From: Erysipelotrichaceae bacterium
Lineage (GTDB): Bacteria; Bacillota_I; Bacilli_A; Erysipelotrichales; Erysipelotrichaceae
DNA length: 64,000 bases
Assembly (NCBI GenBank): GCA_017550145.1
Contig: JAFZQG010000004.1
Coordinates: forward strand, 124,001 to 188,000
Direction: 5' to 3'
The notes below the pieces were generated by a model. The model saw only the letters and a program-made list of their open reading frames with translations. It ran no database searches and was not told the origin of the DNA. Shown piece by piece: positions 17,754 through 26,096 of the stretch. The translations under genes were made by a program, and so were the position numbers. Within the stretch, counting starts at the first letter, position 1, and the number at the start of each line of letters is the position of its first letter.

Positions 17754-17886
17754 AGCGAGCTCCTTTTATTATTATGATTTTTAAAGTTACTACTATTAGA
17801 TTGTTTAAAAATGTGGAAAACCTTTAAAAACCCTTTATTTATAAGATAATTTTAACATTTTTACTACCGATAAGATAGTTGAAAGA
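17754..17886 (-). other. dnaA-dnaN spacer, AT-rich with a DnaA box: possible second half of a bipartite oriC
   Basis: 133 bases, strongly AT-rich, with one exact DnaA box TGTGGAAAA (17812-17820; TTTTCCACA on the minus strand). In Bacillus the unwinding element lies in this spacer. That role here is inferred. Confidence 0.45.
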
Positions 17887-19236
17887 TCATCTGATACGGC
17901 TTTCTATTTCGTTGATAGCTTTAAGATAAAGCGGATCGGTTTTGATCTTCTTCTCCACGTTCTCGCAGGCACTCATAACCGTGGAATGATCTCTTCCGCC
18001 GAATTCCTGTCCGATGTCATCGTAAGTCGCATCAAGCAGTTTCCGGCACAGATACATCGCGATCTGACGGGCAGTCGAGATGTTCTTGGTACGGTTGGCG
18101 GATGTGATTTGCTGTTTGGTGAGGTTGTAGTAATCACATACCGCCCTTCGTACCGTTGAGATAGCTAATTCGTTTTTCCCGTCTTTGATCTGATCTTTGA
18201 AGGCTTCAACTGCCAGTCTCAAAGAGATATGATCGCGTTCATCGCCGATCGGGAAATTTATAGAATAAAACAGAAGCCTGTTTACTGCACCTTCGAGACT
18301 TCTGACATCCTGAGAAAAATTAGTGGCCAGGTAGTTTAGGACCTCATCATCTACCGTAACCTGGCTTGGTCCCGAACTGTTGGCAATCTTCATTTTTAGG
18401 ATATTTATCGAAGTTTCATACTCCGGTGCTTCAATATTCACATTCAGACCCTGATTGAAGCGGGAAATGATCCTGTCTTCCAGACCTTTGATCTCACTCG
18501 GTGTGCGGTCAGAGGTAATGCAGATCTGTTTCCTGTTATTTACCATCTCATTGAAGACGGTAAAGAAAAGTTCATGGGTCTTCGGCTTGTTGGCGATAAA
18601 CTGGACATCGTCTACCAGCAGGACATCCAGATCCTGGAAAACCCTCTTGAAGTCATCAAAACGGTTTTCAAGGGAAGCCTTATGAACGCTTTCGACGAAT
18701 TCCAGACCGCTGGTAAAGCCGATCTTCTTATCCGGATATAGTGCTTTGATGTGATTTCCGATCGCATTAAGCAGATGTGTCTTACCTAATCCGGAATTAC
18801 CGTATATAAATAAAGGATTGAAAACAATACCTAAATTTGATGCACAAGTCATGGCAGCTACCTGAGCCTGGGCATTGGAACGCCCTACCACGAAGTTGGC
18901 AAAAGTCTGGTTAGGATCGATCTGGCGGGAAAGAAAATCATTAGTGAAGGATTCTTTTGGCAAAGAAACAGTGTTGTAATCATCCTGTTGAACGATCCTA
19001 ACCTTTAAGCTTTTTCCTATTGCTTCTTCAAGACAACCTTCAATCAGTTTGACATTCTGATTCATAATGGCAAAATTGATAAAAGCCGGAACCGTTACCA
19101 CAGCTTCGTCATCATCCAAAGAAACCAGCTTTGAATCAAAGTATGGCAGCACGCTTTCGGCTATTTGTCCTGAATTTGCTATATTTTTAAGGGTCGCAGA
19201 CCACTTATCATTCAAATAAAAATCAATCGTTGTCAT
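17887..19236 (-). CDS. dnaA: Chromosomal replication initiator DnaA
   Basis: AAA+ initiator that binds DnaA boxes and melts oriC. 449 residues from MTTIDFYLNDKW. Walker A 'GNSGLGKT' (146-153), Walker B 'VLLVDDVQFIA', sensor 'ITSDRTPSEI', arginine-finger box 'LEDRIISRFNQGL', and the DNA-binding signature 'GGRDHSTVMSACENV' near the C-terminus. The ATG at 19236 has AAGGTG six bases upstream; the in-frame GTG nine bases earlier is part of that ribosome site. DnaA boxes begin about 40 bases upstream. Confidence 0.98.
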   Translation of the reverse strand: MTTIDFYLNDKWSATLKNIANSGQIAESVLPYFDSKLVSLDDDEAVVTVPAFINFAIMNQNVKLIEGCLEEAIGKSLKVRIVQQDDYNTVSLPKESFTNDFLSRQIDPNQTFANFVVGRSNAQAQVAAMTCASNLGIVFNPLFIYGNSGLGKTHLLNAIGNHIKALYPDKKIGFTSGLEFVESVHKASLENRFDDFKRVFQDLDVLLVDDVQFIANKPKTHELFFTVFNEMVNNRKQICITSDRTPSEIKGLEDRIISRFNQGLNVNIEAPEYETSINILKMKIANSSGPSQVTVDDEVLNYLATNFSQDVRSLEGAVNRLLFYSINFPIGDERDHISLRLAVEAFKDQIKDGKNELAISTVRRAVCDYYNLTKQQITSANRTKNISTARQIAMYLCRKLLDATYDDIGQEFGGRDHSTVMSACENVEKKIKTDPLYLKAINEIESRIR

Positions 19237-19620
19237 TACTGTCACCTTGAAGAGGTAAGATAATCATAACACCATTTTTCCACAATTTTTTATGAAAATT
19301 TTGAAAGTTTTCCACATTCCACAGAAGGCACCCGTGAATAGGCCTTATTTACTGCTGTTTCAGTGAGTTTTCCACATTTTTCCACAAAATTATTTTGTGG
19401 AAACTTTGTTGATTCTTTTTCCACATTAATGAAAGATACCGAAAGATGTTGAATAAATGTAGTATTCCACAACATAATATTGAAAAAACACCTTATAATA
19501 AGCCTTATTTTAAGAGCTTTTAAAGACTTTTCCACATCTCAACACGGCGTGGAAAATCAAAAAAAGTGGATGTGGAAAATTGTTGATAACTTCAAAATTT
19601 TTAAACCAAAAAAGATAATA
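19237..19620. other. oriC: Chromosomal replication origin (oriC) with DnaA box cluster
   Basis: No gene in this stretch. Exact TTTTCCACA boxes are at 19276-19284, 19308-19316, 19368-19376, 19378-19386, 19417-19425 and 19528-19536 on the plus strand and 19571-19579 on the minus strand. One-base variants are at 19396-19404 (minus), 19463-19471, 19548-19556 (minus) and a TTATCAACA-type site at 19581-19589 (minus). AT-rich tracts at about 19480-19525 and 19590-19690 could unwind. Gene orientation flips here, as expected at an origin. Confidence 0.93.
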
Positions 19621-19679
19621 ACCCCACAAAACCGTTACAAAAACATTCAACAGTCAAAAACACTTATAAACAATGAAAA

Positions 19680-19708
19680 TTATACGAAAAACGCCTATTT
19701 AATATACA
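19680..19708 (+). promoter_or_regulatory. Promoter of the NUDIX gene
   Basis: TTATAC (19680-19685), 17 bases, TATACA (19703-19708). The -10 ends only eight bases before the ATG at 19717, so the transcript may be leaderless or nearly so; no good ribosome site is present. Confidence 0.45.
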
Positions 19709-19716
19709 ATTTAGGT

Positions 19717-20169
19717 ATGGAAAAGACAGAAAAATGCATTTTGACCAATATATGCCTTGTTTATGACAAAGACAGGATACTGGTAATAGATCGCAAGAAG
19801 AAAGACTGGCCCGGCCTGACCTTTCCCGGCGGACATGTGGAAAAGAATGAAGACTTCAATAAATCCGTTATCAGAGAGGTAAAAGAAGAGACCGGTCTGA
19901 CCATCAGAAAGCCGATCTTATGTGGAATCGAAGAATTTAAAACCAAGGACGAAGACCGTTATCTGATGCTGTACTACAAGACAGACAAGTTTTCCGGAAA
20001 GATCAGATCTTCCAAAGAAGGAGAGGTATTCTGGATCAATAAAAACGACCTGGACAAATATAAACTGTCCCTCGATCTCAAACGCATCTATAAAGTCATG
20101 ACCTCTGATGAGTTAAGTGAAATCATCTACTACGAAAAAGACGGACGCTGGCTTTCTAAAACGGTATAA
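19717..20169 (+). CDS. NUDIX hydrolase, MutT-like (8-oxo-dGTP diphosphatase type)
   Basis: 150-residue nucleoside-diphosphate-X hydrolase. The NUDIX box fits completely: G-x5-E-x7-R-E-x2-E-E-x-G-L in 'GGHVEKNEDFNK' followed by 'SVIREVKEETGL'. The upstream 'WPGLTFPGGHVE' and downstream 'EVFWINKNDLDKYKL' resemble 8-oxo-dGTPases of Bacillota, so nucleotide-pool cleaning is likely though not certain. The reading frame is open back to 19480, but that part is oriC; the ATG at 19717 matches the family N-terminus. It is the first gene on the rightward replichore. Confidence 0.85.
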   Translation: MEKTEKCILTNICLVYDKDRILVIDRKKKDWPGLTFPGGHVEKNEDFNKSVIREVKEETGLTIRKPILCGIEEFKTKDEDRYLMLYYKTDKFSGKIRSSKEGEVFWINKNDLDKYKLSLDLKRIYKVMTSDELSEIIYYEKDGRWLSKTV

Positions 20170-20233
20170 AAATCAATCGTAATCTGATTTGAAATGTATA
20201 ATTAATCTATATTTATAGCAGACAAGGATAAAC

Positions 20234-21073
20234 ATGATGAAAAGAGCAATTAACATATCACTGATTTTACTGCTCGGTTTGTGTATGTTCGGCTGTTCAA
20301 ACAAGACCGCTGATAAGCAACCGGCAAACAACGACGCCCCAAGCGAAGACACAGTCAAAGAAGACAAGTGGGTATGCACAAAGGAAATATATTATAAAGA
20401 CGATGGCGGCGTTGAATGTTACTACGTCAACGAATACGACGATGAAGGCAGATTCCTAAGATTTGAACAGTACGATGGTGACAACAATCTCATGTATACC
20501 GGCGAGTCATCTTATGATGAAAAAGGTAATGAGATCCTCTATCTGGGATACGATAAGGATCATCAGCAGATCGATAAAACCGAATATGAATATGACAGTA
20601 AAAATCAGCTGATAAAGGAAACAAATTATTACGACGGAGAGACCGTCGGTGATATTTATACTTATGAATATGACGAAAACGGCAATACAACCCGTATCGT
20701 AAATTCTTCAACTGACGGCGAATTATATATGGAAACCTCGAACGAATATAATGCGGATGGCAAGATCATAAAGAGCCACCAGCACGTTGAAGGATATGTC
20801 AGCTGGACATATGAATATGAATACAGTGGCGAGTTCCTGGAAAAGGTCAACAGGTTTGATTATAACGGTACGCTTGATGGTATCTATTTATACTCATACA
20901 AGGACCAGAATCCCGATCTGGTAGAAACAGTGAAATACTGCGATCCGGATAACAGCCTTGTTATGACGATTGAATATAGCTATGATGAAAACGGCAACGA
21001 GATCTCATATACTCAGATCGATGCATCAGGAACTATGATGCAGAAGATAGAATACGAATTTTCCAAGAAGTAA
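20234..21073 (+). CDS. Lipoprotein with YD/RHS-like beta repeats
   Basis: 279 residues with a lipoprotein signal peptide (MMKRAINISL..., lipobox MFGC, Cys21) and a Lys/Asp/Asn-rich linker. The rest is made of short repeats around Y-D/E-x-x-G-N/K and E-Y-E-Y, such as 'YDEKGNEILYLGYDKD', 'YDENGNTTRIVN' and 'YDENGNEISYTQID', typical of surface proteins with YD-type beta hairpins. It probably sits on the outer face of the membrane; the ligand is unknown. A strong terminator follows. Confidence 0.8.
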   Translation: MMKRAINISLILLLGLCMFGCSNKTADKQPANNDAPSEDTVKEDKWVCTKEIYYKDDGGVECYYVNEYDDEGRFLRFEQYDGDNNLMYTGESSYDEKGNEILYLGYDKDHQQIDKTEYEYDSKNQLIKETNYYDGETVGDIYTYEYDENGNTTRIVNSSTDGELYMETSNEYNADGKIIKSHQHVEGYVSWTYEYEYSGEFLEKVNRFDYNGTLDGIYLYSYKDQNPDLVETVKYCDPDNSLVMTIEYSYDENGNEISYTQIDASGTMMQKIEYEFSKK

Positions 21074-21101
21074 TTAAAAGATAAAACAGATTATTGAATA
21101 A

Positions 21102-21129
21102 GGGACCGTGTTATTTCACGGTCCCTTTT
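21102..21129 (+). terminator. Terminator between convergent lipoprotein and transporter genes
   Basis: GGGACCGTG / CACGGTCCC, nine perfect pairs, six-base loop, then TTTT on the plus strand. Serves the lipoprotein gene and may also stop the opposing transporter transcript. Confidence 0.8.
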
Positions 21130-21137
21130 AGCTGAAA

Positions 21138-22496
21138 TTATTCTTTAATATCGCCGCGATCTTTCAGATCCTGAACGATCTGGGCGTATCTTTCTTCGTC
21201 CAGTTCAAACTTTTTCACATAGACGAAGTAGCCGACCACGATCAGGATCAGCGGAATTATCAGCATTGAATTCTTGAAGATCAGTTTACCTAACGAATCG
21301 ATCGAAGCCGAAGCAACATCACCCTGCTTGATGCCGGTGATCATTAAGGTAATAGATACGATACCGGTAGCCAGAGCGCCGCCGATCTTGTTGATCAGAG
21401 GCTGAATCGAGAAAGTGATGGAATCGTTACGCTTGCCAAGTTTCCACTGACCGTACTCGATGGTGTCAGCCAAAAACATCAGCATCAGTAACTGTATGAA
21501 AGCTTCACCGATAAAGATGACGACGGCCGCCGCAGCCAGTAAAGCCAGTGACTTATCTGCGAAGAAGAACATCACATAACCGATCACGACCGTCAGCGTA
21601 GCCAGACCGTATAACTGTTTACGCTTAAAGTGTTTGGATACCAGCGGGAAGATGACCAAGGCAATCAACTGTGCCACACCACAGGCAGCTGCCAGGATCG
21701 CATACTTGTCGACATCACCGAAGATATACTGCATGTAGTAGAGCGCAAAAGAAGTCGTAGCGCAATAGCCGACCATGAATAAAGCCATGGACAGCGTTAC
21801 CCACATCAGCTGATCGTTCTTGAACAGGACACCGAAGAGATCTTTTAAGGAGGTGTTGTCTTCTTCCTTGAACTGTTCTTTGTTTTCTTTGACTCCGATG
21901 ATCGTAAACAGCTGGAAGAGGATCATCATTGCAGAACAGATGACCGCCAGCAAGAAGTAGCCTCTCTTGCCTCCACCCAGCATCGCCGTAAAGGACGGGT
22001 AGCCTACCATTACGATAAACATGCCGACGTTGGCACAGATACGCGCAAAGGCACCGATGTTTTCTCTTTCCTTCTGATCAAGCGAAAGCGAAGTCATCAT
22101 TGACCAGTAGGCAATATCGTTGATGCCATAGCTGATATCCCACAAGAGATAAGCCACACCGAAGATAATGACAAAACGGATATCGGTAAAACCGAAGTCC
22201 GCAAACATGATCAGATAGAACACTACCGCCAGAAGACATCCTGCCAGCATCGGCGGTTTGTATTTGCCCCATGGGGATTTGACGTTATCGATGATCAGAC
22301 CGGTGATCGGGTCGTTGAGCGCATCAAAGATACGCAGGATCGTCAATACCAGCGAGACCATCGCAAAAGTCGTTAACGGAAGTTCCAGGATGTTGGAAAG
22401 GAAGTAGATTATGGCGTTTGCTTCAAACGCATAAAACATGTCCCTGCCTACAGTACCCAGACCGAAGAAATACTTATTTTTCTTTTCTTGACTCAT
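21138..22496 (-). CDS. GPH-family (MelB-like) sugar:cation symporter
   Basis: 452 residues, about twelve membrane segments, of the glycoside-pentoside-hexuronide:cation symporter family. The signature 'FDALNDPITGLIIDNVKSPWGKYKPP' contains the family's conserved D-x-x-x-D and G-K/R-x-R/K-P-like loop. It starts inside the end of the alpha-galactosidase gene (23-base overlap, AAGGAG seven bases upstream), so it most likely brings in alpha-galactosides such as melibiose or raffinose for that enzyme. Confidence 0.9.
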   Translation of the reverse strand: MSQEKKNKYFFGLGTVGRDMFYAFEANAIIYFLSNILELPLTTFAMVSLVLTILRIFDALNDPITGLIIDNVKSPWGKYKPPMLAGCLLAVVFYLIMFADFGFTDIRFVIIFGVAYLLWDISYGINDIAYWSMMTSLSLDQKERENIGAFARICANVGMFIVMVGYPSFTAMLGGGKRGYFLLAVICSAMMILFQLFTIIGVKENKEQFKEEDNTSLKDLFGVLFKNDQLMWVTLSMALFMVGYCATTSFALYYMQYIFGDVDKYAILAAACGVAQLIALVIFPLVSKHFKRKQLYGLATLTVVIGYVMFFFADKSLALLAAAAVVIFIGEAFIQLLMLMFLADTIEYGQWKLGKRNDSITFSIQPLINKIGGALATGIVSITLMITGIKQGDVASASIDSLGKLIFKNSMLIIPLILIVVGYFVYVKKFELDEERYAQIVQDLKDRGDIKE

Positions 22497-24792
22497 TATT
22501 CATCTCCTTGATTTCGTACATATCAGAACCGTAATCCAACGGTAGTCTTATATCTTCATTATGCCCCGTACCGATAAACAAAGTATTAAGTACTATTCCA
22601 TCATCCAGAGCGGCACCCGATGCCTGGTAAGTCTGAGCTGAGGCACCAAGACCCTTGACCCAGGCGATGGAACGGAAGATCTTGCCGTCGCTTTTGAGCT
22701 TGACCGGTGATACAAAGTTGACCAGATGACCGAACTGTTTGAGGTTGTGCTGGTAAGGTTTGGATATGATGCCGTAGATACCTTTTTCTTTTAAACCCTT
22801 CGCATATAAGCGGTCATAGATCGGTACCGCATGAACAAGTCTTCTGAATTTGGTGACAAGTGCCTCTTCATCGACTACCTCAAACTGTTCATAATCGTTT
22901 TCTTCGTCGATCCGGTAAAACTTACCGAACTGGAAAGTCTTTCGGTGTTTCTTGTACCATTCAGTCTGTTTTTTTATTTCAGCCAGATCAAGATTTGAAA
23001 GCAGAGACAGATCCAGTTCATAACCCAGGCACCCGTAAGCTGAAATATTGAAACGGGTCTCTAACGGTGTAACGCGCAGAGTCTGGTTGTGCGGTGCAGC
23101 CGAAACATGAGCACCGATCGTCGAAAGCGGATAGAGATAAGACAGGCCTTTCTGAATATCCAGTCTTTCGATCGGATCCGTATCATCGGATGCCCAGATC
23201 TGCGGCGAGTAGCACAACATACCCAGATCGAAACGGTTACCACCGGAGCTGCATGATTCCAGAAGAATATGCGGACGCGGGGTGAAGATCCGATCGAGTA
23301 CCTCATATAAACCTTTGATGTATTCGTGGTTATAGGCACCGCTGACCGCATCCATCATTCTGTTCATATCCCATTTGACGTAGTCGACATCATTCTCGTC
23401 GATCAATTTGGAAACATTCTCAACAATATAGTCTCTGACATCCTTGTTGGTAAGATCCATCAGAAACTGGTGACGGCCGAAGAACGGACCGCGACCTTTT
23501 TCACAGATCGCATATTCCGGATGTGTTTCATACAGTTTTGAATCAACGTTGATGGCTTCCGGTTCCACCCAGATACCGAACATCATTCCCAGATTGTGGA
23601 TATCCTTGCTTAGAGCTTTAATACCACCCGGTATCTTTTTGAGGTTGCAGTCATAATCGCCCAGACCTCTTAAGTCGCTGTCTCTTCTGCCGAACCATCC
23701 GTCATCCAGCACAAACAGTTCGATGCCCAGTTTCTGAGCGTTCCTGGCCAGCCTCTTGACCAGGATGTCTTTTTTGAAATCAAAACCGAAGCCTTCCCAG
23801 GAATTGATCAGGATCGGTCTTTCTTTGTTTTTCCAGTCCGATCTGACAATGTGTTCGTTAATGAAGGAGTGGAAATTTTGTGACAGTTTATTTAATCCTT
23901 CATCACTGTAGGTCATAACGGCTTCCGGTGTTTCAAAAGAAGCTGAGGCCTTTAATTCATAAACAAATCTTTCCGGTGAGATACCGCTCTGAATACGACA
24001 GATACCGTATTCATCTCTGGAGACACTGGAATAATGGTTACCGGAATAGACCAGGTTGAAGCCCCAGGCTTTACCCTGATTCTCTGAAGTTCTGCGCTTC
24101 TTGATGATGAAGCCCGGATTGTTTTTGGCACTGGAGAAACCTACACGGGAACCGCTGGTATAGGTTCCTCTGCTGATGTCTCTTAAGTTGATGTGTGTTT
24201 CCTTGTTCCAGGCGCCGCAGAAGTCCATCATCGTCAGGTCATCTTCAAACAGATCCAGACAGAACGACATCATTTTATGAAGCCGGTAGTCTTTCTTGCC
24301 GTCGTTGACCAGTACCGCTCTGCGGCTGATGACGTTTTCGTTCGGATAGATCGTATAGTAGAGATCTAGTTTCAAAGAATTGACCTTGTCTTTAAGATGA
24401 ACGATCAGGGTGTTTGCTGCACCATAGGAAGAAGGAAGGTCTTTGATTTCGACATTACCCTTGATGATCTCGTGAGACTCATAAGTAAAGTCACAGGTAT
24501 AGGATTCTCCGTTTTCGATCTCGATCGAAGCTTCCTTGAAATCGCCCTGTCCGTAGGAACCGAATTCCTGCGGTATCGTATCAAGCGCATAGACATCATC
24601 CTTCTTGTTATACATGATCGTATCGCCGTAAAGAATATTGCGCTTTAAAGACAGTGCTTCGCTGTCCTCGATCTGCATCTTTCTTCCGTAATAGACATGT
24701 TCAAGATGTTTATACTTATCGATCCTGAACATGTAGGAAGTATCGGCAGTATCAAGCAAAAAAACATTATTGATAAACTTAACGGTATTCAT
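22474..24792 (-). CDS. Alpha-galactosidase, GH36
   Basis: 772-residue cytoplasmic retaining alpha-galactosidase with an N-terminal beta-sandwich and a central TIM barrel. The nucleophile is Asp475 in 'YVKWDMNRMMD', and the acid/base is Asp536 in 'IWASDDTDPIERL'. 'ELFVLDDGWFGRRD' and 'FGIWVEPEAIN' are further family signatures. No signal peptide, in keeping with import of intact oligosaccharide by the overlapping GPH symporter. Both are on the lagging strand of this arm. Confidence 0.95.
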   Translation of the reverse strand: MNTVKFINNVFLLDTADTSYMFRIDKYKHLEHVYYGRKMQIEDSEALSLKRNILYGDTIMYNKKDDVYALDTIPQEFGSYGQGDFKEASIEIENGESYTCDFTYESHEIIKGNVEIKDLPSSYGAANTLIVHLKDKVNSLKLDLYYTIYPNENVISRRAVLVNDGKKDYRLHKMMSFCLDLFEDDLTMMDFCGAWNKETHINLRDISRGTYTSGSRVGFSSAKNNPGFIIKKRRTSENQGKAWGFNLVYSGNHYSSVSRDEYGICRIQSGISPERFVYELKASASFETPEAVMTYSDEGLNKLSQNFHSFINEHIVRSDWKNKERPILINSWEGFGFDFKKDILVKRLARNAQKLGIELFVLDDGWFGRRDSDLRGLGDYDCNLKKIPGGIKALSKDIHNLGMMFGIWVEPEAINVDSKLYETHPEYAICEKGRGPFFGRHQFLMDLTNKDVRDYIVENVSKLIDENDVDYVKWDMNRMMDAVSGAYNHEYIKGLYEVLDRIFTPRPHILLESCSSGGNRFDLGMLCYSPQIWASDDTDPIERLDIQKGLSYLYPLSTIGAHVSAAPHNQTLRVTPLETRFNISAYGCLGYELDLSLLSNLDLAEIKKQTEWYKKHRKTFQFGKFYRIDEENDYEQFEVVDEEALVTKFRRLVHAVPIYDRLYAKGLKEKGIYGIISKPYQHNLKQFGHLVNFVSPVKLKSDGKIFRSIAWVKGLGASAQTYQASGAALDDGIVLNTLFIGTGHNEDIRLPLDYGSDMYEIKEMNNESRKEK

Positions 24793-24842
24793 TTGTATAC
24801 CTCACGTTTCTATTCTAATTTTATCAATTTTTCCCAAAAGAA

Positions 24843-24885
24843 AAGAGCCTGTCTGTAAAACAATTATTCAAGAGATCGGGCTCTT
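24843..24885 (-). terminator. Terminator after the GNAT gene
   Basis: Minus strand: AAGAGCC, long loop of about 29 bases, GGCTCTT, then TTCTTTT. Separates the GNAT gene from the alpha-galactosidase operon. Confidence 0.6.
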
Positions 24886-24899
24886 CTATCAGTTATTCA

Positions 24900-25403
24900 T
24901 TAAACTATTTTTTCAAAACAGGTACGTCTGCTGTTGAAGTTATCTTTAATGACGATCGTACCTGCTTCATTAAATCCGTTGAGTTCAAGATCTTTTTTGA
25001 TCGGATCGCCATCAGCCGTATCGCAACGCAAAGAACTTATGCAGTAGAACTGTGCATAATCTTCAAGACACGTCATCATGAAGTTGAAGATGTCGCTGTC
25101 GACATATTCGTTTCTGATCACAAAGAAACGCAGCACACTATAAGGCTTTTCTGTTTCCCAGGAAATATTAGAATTCTCATATAAAGGCTTTTCTTCGTTA
25201 TCCAGAACGAAATAAGCTGCTATCTTTTTTCTTTCGTTTATAACGAAGACCTTGTTGTTTCTGATGTATTCGGCAATCGTTTCTTTCTGCAGATCACTGC
25301 CCAAAAGATCCGAAAACGATCTGCCCCGGTCTTCAAGTACGTTCATTATTTCCTCCAGATCTTCTGCCTGTGCAGGTCTGTAGGAGAACCAGTAGTTACT
25401 CAT
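24900..25403 (-). CDS. GNAT-like acetyltransferase
   Basis: 167 residues resembling the GCN5-related N-acetyltransferase fold: 'YRPAQAEDLEEIMNVLEDRG' at the start, a beta-strand core 'NKVFVINERKKIAAYFVLDN', 'YSVLRFFVIRNEYVDSDIFNFMMTCLEDYA' as the acetyl-CoA-loop and helix region, and a C-terminal 'DLELNGFNEAGTIVIKDN'. The P-loop R/Q-x-x-G-x-G/A is not evident, so catalytic competence is uncertain. AGGA eight bases upstream supports the ATG. Confidence 0.65.
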   Translation of the reverse strand: MSNYWFSYRPAQAEDLEEIMNVLEDRGRSFSDLLGSDLQKETIAEYIRNNKVFVINERKKIAAYFVLDNEEKPLYENSNISWETEKPYSVLRFFVIRNEYVDSDIFNFMMTCLEDYAQFYCISSLRCDTADGDPIKKDLELNGFNEAGTIVIKDNFNSRRTCFEKIV

Positions 25404-25529
25404 GTTTTGTTTCCTGCCTTTTGTTTCATCGGTAGTCGGATCTTCATACTACCAACAATACTATTTTACTCTTTTGCTTAATGTAGGCCAAATCAGACAA
25501 TTATGATAAAAAACAGAATTCAGGTTAGG

Positions 25530-25535
25530 TATTAA
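25530..25535 (+). promoter_or_regulatory. Possible -10 of toxin mRNA A
   Basis: TATTAA inside the conserved block CAGGTTAGGTATTAAA, 38 bases before the leader ATG; the same block and nearly the same spacing (26003-26008) precede unit B. No convincing -35 in unit A. Confidence 0.3.
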
Positions 25536-25573
25536 ACGATTTTTCTCAAATAATGTAATGGAGGTCAACTGTT

Positions 25574-25705
25574 ATGCTTGACTTTCTGAGGGCTGCACCA
25601 ATAAAGGTAGGAGGCTTTTTAAGTGGATATCAATGTCTGCTTAAAAATAACGATCTTCGTATTGCAGATCGCTATAGCTATCATCAATTTTCTGATATAG
25701 CTTAG
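25574..25705 (+). CDS. Leader reading frame A of the toxin-like mRNA
   Basis: Begins MLDFLRAAPIKVGG after a TGGAGG site and runs 43 residues across the toxin frame before stopping five bases after it. Only its first eight codons are shared with unit B (MFGFLRAA), so what is conserved may be the RNA element GGGCTGCA at codons 6-8 rather than the peptide. Translation could control access to the downstream ribosome site. Confidence 0.4.
   Translation: MLDFLRAAPIKVGGFLSGYQCLLKNNDLRIADRYSYHQFSDIA
25623..25700 (+). CDS. Small hydrophobic membrane peptide A (putative type I toxin)
   Basis: 25 residues, start GTG with AGGAGG eight bases upstream. The sequence is one membrane helix, with 'LKITIFVLQIAIAIINFLI' from residue 7. 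It aligns with peptide B (shared K-I, F-x-LQI, IAI and F). Size, hydrophobicity and the opposing antisense RNA match membrane-acting type I toxins such as Fst or TxpA, but the sequence is not one I recognise from those families. Confidence 0.65.
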   Translation: MDINVCLKITIFVLQIAIAIINFLI

Positions 25706-25711
25706 ATTACT

Positions 25712-25727
25712 ACATTATGTTTTTGCA
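25712..25727 (+). repeat. Direct repeat A, copy 1
   Basis: ACATTATGTTTTTGCA, repeated exactly at 25774-25789 on the far side of the hairpin. Antisense RNA A begins with the complement of copy 2 and so can pair with copy 1 in the toxin mRNA, as DRa/DRb do in the par locus. Confidence 0.75.
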
Positions 25728-25732
25728 GCCCG

Positions 25733-25788
25733 AAAAAAGGGAAAGGGTCGTGTTACAGCACGGCCCTTTCTTTACATTATGTTTTTGC
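25733..25788 (-). ncRNA. Putative antisense RNA A (antitoxin)
   Basis: Driven by the minus-strand promoter TTGAAT (25818-25823), 17 bases, GATAAT (25795-25800). The hairpin GAAAGGGTCGTG / CACGGCCCTTTC (25741-25752 / 25759-25770) followed by six T on the minus strand would end it after about 56 bases. Fully complementary to the 3' end of toxin mRNA A. Confidence 0.6.
25741..25773. terminator. Bidirectional terminator of unit A
   Basis: Twelve-pair stem (one G-U) with loop TTACAG. Stops the toxin mRNA rightward and the antisense RNA leftward. Confidence 0.75.
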
Positions 25789-25789
25789 A
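25774..25789 (+). repeat. Direct repeat A, copy 2
   Basis: Exact copy of 25712-25727, forming the 5' end of antisense RNA A. Confidence 0.75.
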
Positions 25790-25794
25790 TCATT

Positions 25795-25823
25795 ATTATC
25801 TCATCTTAACGTTTTATATTCAA
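25795..25823 (-). promoter_or_regulatory. Antisense promoter A
   Basis: Minus strand TTGAAT, N17, GATAAT. The same element, with 17-base spacing, is at 25931-25959 and 26258-26286. Confidence 0.7.
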
Positions 25824-25864
25824 TGAAGTCTGTTTGGAAAACTTATAAAAAAACGCATTTCTTT

Positions 25865-25924
25865 CCTTATAAAGCGAAAGGGTCGTGTTCATAGCGCGGC
25901 CCTTTCTTTACTATCGTACTTAGC
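25865..25924 (-). ncRNA. Orphan antisense RNA (middle unit without a toxin)
   Basis: Promoter TTGATT, N17, GATAAT (25954-25959 / 25931-25936) reads leftward through hairpin GAAAGGGTCGTG / CGCGGCCCTTTC (25876-25887 / 25895-25906). The stem is kept by wobble pairs. No peptide frame or leader block is left in this unit. The T run after the hairpin on the minus strand is weak. Confidence 0.5.
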
Positions 25925-25930
25925 ATAATT

Positions 25931-25959
25931 ATTATCTCATCTTAACGATCTATAATCAA
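25931..25959 (-). promoter_or_regulatory. Antisense promoter, middle unit
   Basis: Minus strand TTGATT, 17 bases, GATAAT, embedded in ATTATCTCATCTTAACG shared with unit A. Confidence 0.65.
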
Positions 25960-26045
25960 CGAAACATGCGTATAGTTCGTTTGTTTTTTGTTTCAGGTTA
26001 GGTATTAAATGGTTTTTTGCAAATAATGTATTGGAGGTCATTCAT

Positions 26046-26096
26046 ATGTTTGGCTTTCTTAGGGCCGCACAAAAAAAGAAGGAGGCCTGTAGTTGA
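26046..26096 (+). CDS. Leader reading frame B of the toxin-like mRNA
   Basis: 16 residues, MFGFLRAAQKKKEACS, after TTGGAGG. It contains the ribosome site of peptide B, and its TGA overlaps the peptide's TTG start, which would allow translational coupling. Confidence 0.4.
   Translation: MFGFLRAAQKKKEACS

Noticed and set aside
19290-19535. Open frame of 81 codons on the minus strand within oriC
   Set aside because: Its codons are the DnaA boxes themselves; no ribosome site and no family resemblance.
19480-19716. N-terminal extension of the NUDIX protein
   Set aside because: The 79 extra residues lie in oriC sequence and match no NUDIX domain; a promoter pair sits just before the ATG at 19717.
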